A stretch of 42,015 bases of DNA from Primorskyibacter sedentarius (GTDB lineage: Bacteria; Pseudomonadota; Alphaproteobacteria; Rhodobacterales; Rhodobacteraceae), in the NCBI RefSeq assembly GCF_004342065.1, contig NZ_SLZU01000027.1, positions 1 through 42,015 of the forward strand, in the 5' to 3' direction. Below are positions 34,150 through 41,939 of this stretch, in pieces (positions within the stretch are counted from its first letter, which is position 1; each line of letters begins with the position of its first letter). A model generated the notes under the pieces. That model did not search any database. It saw nothing but the letters and a program-made list of their open reading frames with translations, and was not told the DNA's origin. Made by a program: the position numbers and the translations under genes.

Positions 34150-34485
34150 TCAGGAGCCATCGTCCCTCAACGCCGCCAAGGCGGCGACATGACGTGGAAG
34201 ATCGCTGCGAGAGTGCAGGATGTCGATGATGATCACCTCGTTGGGGTGATCCAAAAACACCAAAAAATGCTCCCCTGCCCTGACAAATCGCAGGTCTTCG
34301 TCATTGTCCACGAGAGCCGCACAGCTCCGGCTATGGGCCTGCCCATCCAAGATCGCCTGACAGCGTCCTACCAATTCGGTCTCGTAGCGTTCTGCCTGTT
34401 CGAGCCCAAAATTCTCGATCGTCCACCTGGCGATTTCGATCAGGCTGGCTTCGGCACGGCGTGTCAGCCGAAAGGATCGGCTCAT
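34150..34485 (-). CDS. parE: ParE/RelE-superfamily toxin
   Basis: This 111-residue toxin has the ParE-type order: an N-terminal strand RLTRRAEASLIEIARWTIENFG, a helical hairpin with QAERYETELVGRCQAI, and a C-terminal strand with FLVFLDHPNEVIIIDILHSRSDLPRH. ParE members poison gyrase rather than cleave mRNA. ATG 34485 overlaps the parD stop by 4 nt. It is likely a plasmid-addiction module together with parD. Confidence 0.86.
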   Translation of the reverse strand: MSRSFRLTRRAEASLIEIARWTIENFGLEQAERYETELVGRCQAILDGQAHSRSCAALVDNDEDLRFVRAGEHFLVFLDHPNEVIIIDILHSRSDLPRHVAALAALRDDGS

Positions 34486-34739
34486 GAAGAGGTGCGTGCC
34501 TGGCGAAAGGCGCGTCGGATCGCATCTTGCCCGCTGCCTTCAGCAAGGTTACCCGCCTTGGCCTGCGCCAAGCCTTCGAGCAGCCCCTGCCTGATTGCGT
34601 AGAGCTGTCCTTCCTCCTGCTCCAGCAGTCGGAGGCCCGCACGCATCGCCTCACTGACGTTCTGATACCGTCCAGATGCGACAAGTGCTTGAACCAGCTG
34701 ATCCTGGGTTTCGGTCAGAACAACGTTGCGTGTAACCAT
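34482..34739 (-). CDS. parD: ParD-like antitoxin
   Basis: This 85-residue antitoxin has an N-terminal ribbon-helix-helix (RNVVLTETQDQLVQALVASGRYQNVSEAMRAGLRLLEQEE) and a disordered C-terminal half. I start it at ATG 34739, with AAAGGAG at good spacing; an 18-residue extension has no ribosome site. It lies 54 nt downstream of repC in the same direction. Confidence 0.87.
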   Translation of the reverse strand: MVTRNVVLTETQDQLVQALVASGRYQNVSEAMRAGLRLLEQEEGQLYAIRQGLLEGLAQAKAGNLAEGSGQDAIRRAFRQARTSS

Positions 34740-34793
34740 GGGGCGTTTCTCCTTTGTTGGCAATATATGCCAATGGCCATTTTCGAGCAACAC

Positions 34794-36074
34794 TTACGCT
34801 GCCATCCCTCTGAGACGCCCAAAGAAACTGCGCTCCAGATGCAACTCCCCTGCCCCGGCCTTTTCGACCATGCCTCGCAGATATCCACCCGGTGACGTTA
34901 CTTCGCCCGCAGAATGCTTTTCGAACACCAGCGCCAGCGCGGCAGTGGCCACCTGTTTGCCCAACCGGTCCTGAGCGACGTTCCAGGCGTGCTCGGAGAT
35001 GTTGATCATCGGGCGAAGTTGCCCCGCCACGCGGTGGAGATCACCCCAATCGTTCAAAAAGCCCCCCATATTACGCGCCCAGGAGGCAAATTCTGGACAG
35101 GCTTGCATGATTGTTGGCAAGTCCACTGCGGACCGCTTATTGCGGACCTCTGCAACCCACTTCTCGAGATCGCTATCACCCTGCCCTGCCTGTGACATGT
35201 CTGGAACCACGACGGCCGCTTCCTCATTTTCAGAGGAATTACTAGTTACAGATTCAAGTTGTTTTGTAATTAGTATGTGAGGCCCATTTGTGAACTCCTT
35301 GGGGTCCAGTTCTTTAGGTTTCTTGGACGCATCTCCACGAGTTTCACGTGTGTTATCCACAACCTCTGAAGCGCCGGTGGCCTTGAGGTATGCGACGTCG
35401 ACACGTTCCTGTAGCTCCTTGAAGAAACCCAGCAGCTGCGCCAACCCCTCAGAAGCCGTGTTCCGACGCGGGAGGCGCGCCAGGAGGCTCTCGAACATGC
35501 TCGTGAGCTGGCTCCAAGGGCCTCTCAATGCGCCGCTGACAGCGGCCTCGATCCGGGCGCGGATCATCCTGCGCACCACTGTGATCTGGCGCTTCAGGCG
35601 CTGGCAGAGCTCCCGCTCGGCTTGCAGATGGGCGTACATCGCTTCGAATTCATCAACACGCGCTGATAGCGGCGACAGATCGAAGCCGTAGGCCTCGACG
35701 ATGACGCCATCCGCGTCCCTGCGGCCCCATCGCTTGCCGTTGGGGCTGTCCTTGAACGCAAGCACACCGATCTCCGCCAGGCGCCGTGCATGGCGCTTGA
35801 GCGCGGAAAGCGAGAAGCCAGTCTGTTCCATTAGATAGGCATTAGACGCCCAAACGATCGGACGGCGCCCCTCCTCCCAATCCTGCACTTGTGTAAACGC
35901 CCCGAGCGTGTCGAGGAGCATCATGTCACTCGCCTTAAGACCAATATTCGCACCCACGCGTTTGACCGCCACGAATGCCCTTGATTTGGGTACACCTACC
36001 CGTTCGCCGGCTTGGGCAAGCTGCTCTGCAACCCCAAGACCCGGCGTCGGCTTACGCCAACCTGTATGTTTCAT
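34794..36074 (-). CDS. repC: RepC replication initiator
   Basis: This 426-residue initiator of repABC plasmids starts GWRKPTPGLGVAEQLAQAG and has a winged-helix DNA-binding N-terminal domain (SNAYLMEQTGFSLSALKRHARRLAEIGVLAFKDSPNGKRWGRR), a variable middle, and a conserved C-terminal domain (CPEFASWARNMGGFLNDWGDLHRVAGQLRPM). In this family RepC binds and opens the origin within its own gene. The middle is markedly AT-rich (35226-35285). It follows repB after a 225-bp region with the antisense RNA that limits its translation. Confidence 0.95.
   Translation of the reverse strand: MKHTGWRKPTPGLGVAEQLAQAGERVGVPKSRAFVAVKRVGANIGLKASDMMLLDTLGAFTQVQDWEEGRRPIVWASNAYLMEQTGFSLSALKRHARRLAEIGVLAFKDSPNGKRWGRRDADGVIVEAYGFDLSPLSARVDEFEAMYAHLQAERELCQRLKRQITVVRRMIRARIEAAVSGALRGPWSQLTSMFESLLARLPRRNTASEGLAQLLGFFKELQERVDVAYLKATGASEVVDNTRETRGDASKKPKELDPKEFTNGPHILITKQLESVTSNSSENEEAAVVVPDMSQAGQGDSDLEKWVAEVRNKRSAVDLPTIMQACPEFASWARNMGGFLNDWGDLHRVAGQLRPMINISEHAWNVAQDRLGKQVATAALALVFEKHSAGEVTSPGGYLRGMVEKAGAGELHLERSFFGRLRGMAA
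35226..35285. other. AT-rich segment within repC, candidate oriV
   Basis: By hand count this 60-bp stretch is about 30 percent G+C, far below the rest of repC. In studied repABC plasmids the replication origin lies in an AT-rich part of repC. No iterons are obvious. Confidence 0.5.
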
Positions 36075-36137
36075 GCCTGCTCAACCTCCAATTTTTTAGG
36101 AGGCAAAAGAAAGCCGTTCGCTCAGAAGCGTTCGTCG

Positions 36138-36226
36138 TTGACAGTGATTCCCGTGAGACTTATCTTTAAGGCGACCAAACCATTTAGATCAGCTCTCAGG
36201 CCACACCGCTTGGGGGCTTTTCTTTT
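36138..36226 (+). ncRNA. Antisense counter-transcribed RNA (ctRNA/inc RNA) controlling repC, with promoter and terminator
   Basis: On the strand opposite repB and repC there is a consensus promoter, TTGACA (36138-36143), 17 nt, TATCTT (36161-36166). Transcription would begin near 36173. A terminator follows: stem AGCTCTCA (36191-36198) with TGGGGGCT (36211-36218), a 12-nt loop and a T-rich run (36219-36226). The RNA would be about 54 nt, matching known repABC ctRNAs in position, orientation and size. It should pair with the repC leader, reducing repC expression and causing incompatibility. Confidence 0.88.
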
Positions 36227-36299
36227 GCCGTTAGTTCACTTGTCGTTCCTTACTGCTCCTTGCCTCATTTTTCTGGAGGACATCTCACCAACTGTATCC

Positions 36300-37322
36300 T
36301 CAGTCGGTTTCCTTCTCCGGATCTTCGACGTTCAAATAGCTTGCAACTAAGTCTCCAAGCTTTTCGAGACGCTCTTGGTTAATCGGCACTCCTGCAACCT
36401 TGATTGACAAGTTCCCATCAACGGAAGTGACCGAAAGGTTTCTGTTGCCCACCTTGCGCTTTACAGTGATTTTCGGGGGCTTTTTCTTTGGTTTTGGCTT
36501 GGTTTTGTTCGTCCTCTCCAAGCTAGCCAAGGCCCCCTGTAAATCACGAAAGCTCATGTCGTAGGCGTTCTTGAACGTGTTCAAGATTTGATCTTGCGCA
36601 GCGAAGACGGACCGCGCTCGTGAGACTATGCTCTCATGCACACCGATTTTCTTGGCGAAGGCCACAGCTGTCAGCTTTTCTTCGCCAGAAGCCAACGTCT
36701 CATACATTTCGCCAATCGAAACCAGTCGCTCAAATGGGCTAAGGTTTTCGCGCTCTTCATTCTCGCGAAAACGCAGAAACAACATCTCGAACTTGCTGTG
36801 CTCAGCGTTTCTCGCGTCAGGCGGCGCAAGGATTGCACGAAGTGGCAAACCGAGCTCTGACGCGGCAGCCAGTCGGCGGCGTCCTGTCAACATAACGAAC
36901 GGAACGCCAGCAACATTCGACGGGTCCAATGGATCCGGCCGCCAATCCGGATCCTCCGGCCAAACCAGAATGGGTGTATCCTGCCCGTTCGAGGCAATGC
37001 TGTTTACCAGCGACTTGAATGCTTCCTGTGACTTCCAGTCTTGTCGGCGGTCGGTCCCCATAGGATCGGAGATTTGATCCGGCGACAGACGTATCTCGTG
37101 GCGACCGTTTAGGATATCCGAACAAAGCTCGGCTCTGCTTCGCTCCACAGCAGCCTGCGACTGAGCAAGCGCTCCTGATTTCCAGGCGCTGCCGGCCCCT
37201 TTGAAAGGAGCTGAAATTGCATCACTCGACTCTGCCCTATCTTCCGCACCGCTCGCACGTTCCTTGGATGCATCGAGATTGGTAGCCTTGCTAACCAGCG
37301 ACCTTGGAATGCTACGTTTCAT
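36300..37322 (-). CDS. repB: RepB partitioning protein (ParB family)
   Basis: This 340-residue centromere-binding protein has a ParB N-terminal domain (GQDTPILVW, VMLTGRRRLAAASELG, RFRENEERENLSPFERLVSIGEMYE) and a central HTH (LTAVAFAKKIGVHESIVSRARSVF). A Lys/Pro-rich linker and a dimerisation tail follow. It works with RepA and a centromere, probably the palindrome upstream of repA. Its start overlaps the repA stop by 4 nt. Confidence 0.95.
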   Translation of the reverse strand: MKRSIPRSLVSKATNLDASKERASGAEDRAESSDAISAPFKGAGSAWKSGALAQSQAAVERSRAELCSDILNGRHEIRLSPDQISDPMGTDRRQDWKSQEAFKSLVNSIASNGQDTPILVWPEDPDWRPDPLDPSNVAGVPFVMLTGRRRLAAASELGLPLRAILAPPDARNAEHSKFEMLFLRFRENEERENLSPFERLVSIGEMYETLASGEEKLTAVAFAKKIGVHESIVSRARSVFAAQDQILNTFKNAYDMSFRDLQGALASLERTNKTKPKPKKKPPKITVKRKVGNRNLSVTSVDGNLSIKVAGVPINQERLEKLGDLVASYLNVEDPEKETD

Positions 37323-38674
37323 GCTTTGCCCTCGCCGTCATCTTCATAGAATTCATCCATCCATGTGTCGGCATAGCCACGTTCGAGTCCTGGCCAGAGT
37401 CGCGCTATTATGGCGTCGTTCACTGCATCGGCATTGGTGATGAACCGGTTGATCCCCTTGCGCTTTCCCGGCGTGTCCGGCTCGTATTCGTATACGGACT
37501 GATAGACGTCCGACGCGTTCGAGATCGCGTCGGAGCGCAGATAAAACACCGGAAGAATCTCCGTGGGGCAATGCTCTAGAAGGTTTCCGATGTGCTTAAG
37601 GTCCTGCGCATTGGACCGTTGGACAATCGTCGGCAGAAGCATGTTGGCACCAGTTCCGATTTCGATCCTTTCATGAGCAAGGATATGCTGAAGCATCCCC
37701 AGCAGGCCAGTTACAAAGGTCGACAACGTGGCAATGTCGAACCCCTTCATGGTCTGCGGTATGACCAGCGAAGTCGAGGCAATCACGTTATTCAACTGGA
37801 ACAGTGTGAGCGCGGGTTGATAGTCGATGATGATTACATCGAGGGTCTCGGTTAGTGCGGTGTCGAGTCGCTGCTGATCGACCTTCCCGTCGACTACCAA
37901 CTCGTTCGGTAGCGTCTTCGGTGGGTGGCCCGCCTTCCAGCGGTCGATGGCATCCCGCAGGTAGCGGTAGAAGCTTTTTCCTGCGGGGGCTTCGCGGACA
38001 AGTCGCGCAATCTGAATCTCACCCTCGGACGTTTCGCCGTGAGCAGGCAGCAGGCGAAGGCCTGGCCAGGAGGTCTTGAGAAAGAAGCTGTCGAGCGTTT
38101 GCGCATCGTGGTCTGTGTATGGCGCGGCTTCCGACTGAAAGAGTCCAGCAAAATCCACCATGGAGGCAGTGTTCTCGTCGGGCATTTGGGGAAGACCTTC
38201 CCCCCCAACGAAGTAAAGGGTTATTGTACTTTGCGGATCAGCATCCATGACACCAACGCGCATGCCGTAGTGCAAGCTGAGATACTGTGCGAAATGGGCG
38301 GCGCTCAGGCTTTTTGCTGTCCCGCCTTTCTGGCTTGCAAACGATATGACAGGCAAAGGCGCGTCAGGCTTCCGCCAAGCAAGGTAATCGTAGGGGCGCT
38401 TTGCTGAGGCCGCCAGAAGGGCCCTCATTTGCATCAATTCGGACAGCGTAAAAACGCGCTCTCTTCCGACATATTCGCCGGCAGGAAAGTCATCGCTAGA
38501 ATTGGCGAACTTGGTGAGATACTGAATACTTACATTAAGAAACCTTGCGCACTGGCGCATGGACCAAGTGCGCTTGATGCGCTGACGCAAGGTGAGTTCC
38601 TTGTTCACCGACACCATCGTGCGCTCAAGCCCGCGTGACAGATCCGTCAAAAACTGTTCTAAACTACCGCTCAT
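37319..38674 (-). CDS. repA: RepA partitioning ATPase (ParA family) and repABC autorepressor
   Basis: This 451-residue protein has an N-terminal DNA-binding region with the motif MRQCARFLNVSIQYLTKFA and a deviant Walker A box, KGGTAKS (116-122), with MDADPQST downstream (Walker A'). IIDYQPALTL serves as the Walker B region. I start it at ATG 38674; a frame extending 53 residues further would run across the promoter and palindrome. RepA drives plasmid partition and with RepB represses the operon. First gene of repABC. Confidence 0.95.
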   Translation of the reverse strand: MSGSLEQFLTDLSRGLERTMVSVNKELTLRQRIKRTWSMRQCARFLNVSIQYLTKFANSSDDFPAGEYVGRERVFTLSELMQMRALLAASAKRPYDYLAWRKPDAPLPVISFASQKGGTAKSLSAAHFAQYLSLHYGMRVGVMDADPQSTITLYFVGGEGLPQMPDENTASMVDFAGLFQSEAAPYTDHDAQTLDSFFLKTSWPGLRLLPAHGETSEGEIQIARLVREAPAGKSFYRYLRDAIDRWKAGHPPKTLPNELVVDGKVDQQRLDTALTETLDVIIIDYQPALTLFQLNNVIASTSLVIPQTMKGFDIATLSTFVTGLLGMLQHILAHERIEIGTGANMLLPTIVQRSNAQDLKHIGNLLEHCPTEILPVFYLRSDAISNASDVYQSVYEYEPDTPGKRKGINRFITNADAVNDAIIARLWPGLERGYADTWMDEFYEDDGEGKA

Positions 38675-38762
38675 TTCTAAGCCCTGACTTCGGTTGGGTC
38701 CGAGTTCGACTCGATTCTGCCTCAATGGTAGCACGGTTTTGGGCAAAAGATAAAGATACCAC

Positions 38763-38783
38763 GCGCCTATCGATTTCAGGCGC
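38763..38783. repeat. Inverted repeat in the repA upstream region
   Basis: GCGCCT (38763-38768) and AGGCGC (38778-38783) flank 9 nt, 89 nt upstream of repA. It may be part of the RepA/RepB operator. Confidence 0.4.
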
Positions 38784-38808
38784 TTATTTTGAGGCTCAGG
38801 GGCTCCTA

Positions 38809-38844
38809 AAACCCCAATCTTGAACGCGTTCAAGATTGGGGTTT
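38809..38844. promoter_or_regulatory. Perfect 36-bp palindrome upstream of repA, candidate centromere (parS)
   Basis: The two 18-bp arms are exact reverse complements around the centre ACGCGT; the core is TTGAACGCGTTCAA. It lies 135 nt before repA. repABC plasmids of Rhodobacteraceae carry a palindrome near the rep operon that RepB recognises in a compatibility-group-specific way, so this is the likely partition site. Confidence 0.75.
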
Positions 38845-39155
38845 GGATCGGCTGGACAGTGCGAGGCAGATGAACATTGCCTTTATCGCACCTCGTTTCT
38901 TGGGCCCCAGGAGTTGACGGACCGGCTCAATTTGCGGCCTTGCCCAGGTCAGAATTGAGGTTTGATCGCGGATGCTCTGCTTTTCCGTATGCCCCAGAAC
39001 TTGACAAGCTCGCCTTGCGGGGACCGACCGGAGACACGGTGCCTAAGGGCCCTCGGGTTCGATGGTGATTTAGAGGTCGGAGGTCAGGCTAGACTTGGGG
39101 GCAAATTTTTTTTTGGGCAGCTCGATCCATGCAGTGTCAACTGGACACGATCAGC
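38845..39155. other. Gene-free stretch upstream of repA
   Basis: No gene is recognised. There is a run of nine T at 39106-39114 after a G-rich segment, but no clear hairpin before it. Confidence 0.4.
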
Positions 39156-39257
39156 TTACAACCAGCCCGGGGGCGCAGGATGCCAGATCATTCGCGCCAA
39201 TGCCTCGCCATAGACCGCGCACAGCGTTTCAAACTGGATACGACGAACAGGGATCAT
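39156..39257 (-). CDS. Very small protein (33 residues) downstream of ardC
   Basis: The frame begins at ATG 39257 with GGAGG 7 nt upstream, a strong ribosome site, and ends at TAA 39158-39156. The product starts MIPVRRIQFETLCAVYGE and ends in a Trp/Pro-rich tail. It lies 69 nt after the ardC stop in the same direction and could share its transcript. Function unknown; the ribosome site is the main support. Confidence 0.45.
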   Translation of the reverse strand: MIPVRRIQFETLCAVYGEALARMIWHPAPPGWL

Positions 39258-39326
39258 GTTCTTGCCTCCGGTTGATGGAATGGGGTGTGGGCCTGCCCGC
39301 CGATTTGATCGACGGGCAGGGGCCGC

Positions 39327-40235
39327 TTATGCGGCCTCTTGTTCGTCTGGTTGGGACTTGCTGCGACCCGTCAGATCGAGAACATGGTCAAAGGCTTTTT
39401 GCGCCTGCGCTGCTGCGGCAAAAATGGCGTTCTTGTCCGCCTTCAGGCATTTGAGCCAGCTCTCGACGTATGAGGCGGTCTGGTCGAAGTGGGGTTCAAA
39501 CCCGAGGTGAATGGCAACGAATGAGGAAAAGATTTCGGCCTCAAGTTCGCCTGCCGCATACTCTGCCTTGGTGCTGAATTTCTTCTGCGCTCCAATCCGC
39601 CGCTCTGCCAGAAAGTAGTGCCCGCATTCATGGGCAAGTGTGCCGTAGAACCCGGCCGCGTCGTAGAACGTGCCGATGGGCGGCATGTGGATCAGATCTT
39701 TCACCGGATCATAGAATGCTCTCGGATCTTCGCTGGTGGTGATTTCCGCGCCGGTCGCTGCAAAGAAAGCGTCAAGCTCTGCGTCAGCTTTGGTGCCAAG
39801 ATCGCGGGGCGGCTCGGGGCGGACATAGTAGTCCTCCGGCAAACCGCCGATTTGATCAGCATTGAAGACGTTGTTATATTTCGCAAACCGGCTCGCGCGG
39901 GTTTCGGTCTCGCCGTTGCTGCCTTCGACTTCCTTTTCAAAGGTGCCGTAGAAAACCGACTTCGTGGACGTCTCGCCCTTCCGGACGCAGCTGCCGAGGT
40001 CGACTGCTTGCTTGAAGGTCATCCAGCGGGCGGAATTGAAGCCGCGTGTCATGCCGGTTGCCCAAAGCATCAGGATGTTGATTCCCTTGTAGGGCTCGCC
40101 ATTGTGGCGCAGCGGAAAACATGCGCCGGATGCGCTGCCGGTCCACGGCTTGCGCCAGGGCGGTGTACCTGCCTCGATCTGCGCGATGATTGTATCCGTG
40201 ACGTGCTGCTTGATATCAAAACGTGCCTTGGCCAT
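39327..40235 (-). CDS. ardC: ArdC-like antirestriction protein (ssDNA-binding plus zinc metallopeptidase domains)
   Basis: This 302-residue protein has an N-terminal ArdC ssDNA-binding domain (DIKQHVTDTIIAQIEAGTPPWRKPW and YKGINILMLW) and a C-terminal gluzincin-like domain with HECGH (202-206), also called MPTase-polyvalent. Proteins of this type protect incoming single-stranded plasmid DNA from host restriction during conjugation. I start it at ATG 40235 with GAAGGAG upstream; the longer frame is untranslated leader. Whether the metallopeptidase is active is not known. Confidence 0.88.
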   Translation of the reverse strand: MAKARFDIKQHVTDTIIAQIEAGTPPWRKPWTGSASGACFPLRHNGEPYKGINILMLWATGMTRGFNSARWMTFKQAVDLGSCVRKGETSTKSVFYGTFEKEVEGSNGETETRASRFAKYNNVFNADQIGGLPEDYYVRPEPPRDLGTKADAELDAFFAATGAEITTSEDPRAFYDPVKDLIHMPPIGTFYDAAGFYGTLAHECGHYFLAERRIGAQKKFSTKAEYAAGELEAEIFSSFVAIHLGFEPHFDQTASYVESWLKCLKADKNAIFAAAAQAQKAFDHVLDLTGRSKSQPDEQEAA

Positions 40236-40836
40236 GTGTGACGCTCCTTCGTGGTGCCGCCCGTTCCGGTCTTTGCCGAAAATCGGGGCGGGGTTTCTGG
40301 CGAGGAAGTGCTGCGCACGCCCCTCTCCTGAAAGCCTGCCACCCGGCGAGGGCAGGGGGGGAACCGCTGCAATGCTGAAATCAAAGCCAAAGGGGAGGGG
40401 GATCACCCGGCCTGCACGAAGCCCCAGGCGCAGGAAGGTCGGGGAAACCCCTTTGGGTGCAGGTTTTCAGGGTTGCGGTGGGGGACCGGCGGTCCCCAGA
40501 CGCGCGGGCTTTAGCCCGTGCCACAAAGGATCGGGGCGTTCGGAGCTTGCGACGAAACCCCCGCGCCCCATGCGACGGTCACCCGAATGGGCCGCTCACA
40601 AGGCCGCAGCCGACCATGAGACAAACTGCGCGCCCTGGCTCGGATGAGACGGGGCGCGGGCTATTGGATCAGGGAGGAGGGGCCGAAGGGTGCGGGTCGA
40701 AGGCCAGCCATGCTGGCCGCAGACCAGGGCGCGGTGCCGTGATCGAGGATCATGGCAGGGGCCGCAACACTCTCACTTCACCCGTAGAAAAAGCAATGAA
40801 CCTAGGCAAATAGCTAGCAGATATACTGGAGGCACA
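40236..40836. other. G+C-rich non-coding stretch with two tight hairpins
   Basis: No gene is convincing. GGGGACC (40481-40487) pairs with GGTCCCC (40491-40497) across a 3-nt loop. Directly after it, GCGCGGGC (40502-40509) pairs with GCCCGTGC (40514-40521; one G-U pair) across a 4-nt loop. The pair may be a structured RNA or a protein-binding site in the leader of ardC or of the opposite strand. Confidence 0.4.
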
Positions 40837-41195
40837 ATAAGGTTCAGAAAATTCCTGAACCTTGATGATGGCGACTTGGATCCGCACTCGGCTCCCAAAA
40901 TTGGATCTGGGTTGAAGAGCAAGCCAAAGAAGCCTCGGCCTACAGTTGATACAGCGACTGTAGCAGCTGCTGGGAAGGCTCACGGGTTTGATCGATCAAT
41001 TGGTGTCGTCGCGCCAGTTCAGTTCAGCAACAGAGAAGGGGCCGTCCGTCTCTGAACGAGGTCATGACATACTGGCGTGTCTACGTTTCGGCTGAGTTGC
41101 GGGAAGAGCTAAACGAACTCCGTGACGAAGAGGGCAGGCGGCTCGACGATGTCTCGGTCTAGACGTTGGCAGCTTATCGAGAAAGCAAGACATGA
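40837..41195 (+). pseudogene. Degraded small plasmid gene, possibly a stability determinant
   Basis: GGAGG (40828-40832) precedes an ATA at 40837 where a start codon would be expected. The frame that follows is protein-like (GLKSKPKKPRPTVDTATVAAAGKAHGF) and stops at 41055. In the frame one base back, 41064-41162 reads MTYWRVYVSAELREELNELR to a TAG, and after that stop the same frame continues TLAAYRESKT to TGA 41193-41195. A lost start, a frameshift and an in-frame stop together suggest a decayed gene. The N-terminal part resembles what I recall of plasmid stability/partitioning determinants; that is weak. Confidence 0.4.
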
Positions 41196-41212
41196 CCGCG
41201 TCAACAGGGTAG

Positions 41213-41242
41213 TATGCCGTTGACATATGCGTCAATGGCATA
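41213..41242. promoter_or_regulatory. Operator/promoter of the RelE-like toxin-antitoxin operon
   Basis: TATGCCGTTGAC (41213-41224) and GTCAATGGCATA (41231-41242) form an inverted repeat with 11 of 12 matches and a 6-nt spacer. It covers a TTGACA -35 box (41220-41225) and touches a TATAGT -10 box (41241-41246), spacer 15. This is the arrangement expected for autorepression by the HTH antitoxin. Confidence 0.65.
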
Positions 41243-41253
41243 TAGTTAGCTTT

Positions 41254-41595
41254 ATGACCAAGTTGCAGACAGTCGTTGAGTTGCCCGAGTTCCAAAGGCG
41301 GTCCAAAGCTATCATGTCGGACAGCGAACGCGAAGCGGCTGTCATCTGGATTGCGGAGAACCCGGAAGCGGGAACATCCCTTGGGGGTGGATTGAGGAAG
41401 GTGCGTATCCCACGCGAGGGAGGCGGCAAAAGCGGCGGCTTCCGAACGATCTACGTGTTCGGCGGCCGTCACATGCCGATCTTCCTCGTCACTGTGTTTG
41501 CAAAGAATGAAAAGGCCAACTTGTCTTCGAAAGAGCAAGCGGCGGCTGTTGAGCTAAGCAAAGAGATCGTCAGCATGTGGAGTGAAAAGCAATGA
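41254..41595 (+). CDS. RelE/HigB-superfamily toxin
   Basis: This 113-residue toxin has the RelE fold order: QTVVELPEFQRRSKAIMSDSERE, ENPEAGTSLGGGLRKVRIPREGGGKSGGFRTIYVFG, then a strand IFLVTVFAKNEKANLS. The R-x-P-x-x-x-x-G-K-S-G-G-x-R motif is typical of the group that pairs with NadS/HigA-type HTH antitoxins. ATG 41254 is 8 nt after a TATAGT box, so its leader is short. Toxin precedes antitoxin, as in higBA. It is probably an mRNA interferase. Confidence 0.85.
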   Translation: MTKLQTVVELPEFQRRSKAIMSDSEREAAVIWIAENPEAGTSLGGGLRKVRIPREGGGKSGGFRTIYVFGGRHMPIFLVTVFAKNEKANLSSKEQAAAVELSKEIVSMWSEKQ

Positions 41596-41879
41596 GTGCA
41601 TTTGAAAGCATCAAGCAGGGCCTGGAAGAAGCAAAGTCTTTCTCGAAAGGGCAGGGGGCGGGAGCCCGTGTGCATGAGGTTTCCGTGCCAGAAATCAATG
41701 TCGCTGAGATCCGCGCAAAAACGGGCCTATCCCAGGCTGAATTTGCTCGCAGCATTGGTGTGGCCAAAGGCACTCTGCTGAACTGGGAGCATGGCCGACG
41801 CATCCCAACTGGGCCAGCGCAGGTATTGTTGGCCTTAATTGCAAAGAAGCCCTCTGTTGTTCAGGACTTTCTGAACTGA
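41592..41879 (+). CDS. HTH (Xre/HigA/NadS-type) antitoxin
   Basis: This 95-residue protein has a C-terminal helix-turn-helix (VAEIRAKTGLSQAEFARSIGVAKGTLLNWEHGRRIPTGPAQVLL). Its ATG overlaps the toxin stop by 4 nt. It should bind the toxin and, through the HTH, the inverted repeat at 41213-41242. Confidence 0.87.
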   Translation: MSAFESIKQGLEEAKSFSKGQGAGARVHEVSVPEINVAEIRAKTGLSQAEFARSIGVAKGTLLNWEHGRRIPTGPAQVLLALIAKKPSVVQDFLN

Positions 41880-41939
41880 ATGCGGTCGGTACGGTGTTGG
41901 GCGGAACATTTCACATAAGGTGTGAATCGGCATGCGAAG

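Noticed and set aside
40457-40813. Long plus-strand frame upstream of the toxin-antitoxin operon
   Set aside because: Arg/Pro/Gly-rich composition typical of G+C-rich non-coding DNA, no ribosome site, and it runs across two strong hairpins.
30103-41923. Identical 12-mer CACATAAGGTGT at 30103-30114 and 41912-41923, suggesting a shared IS end
   Set aside because: In 42 kb dozens of 12-mer pairs are expected by chance, and the flanks do not match.
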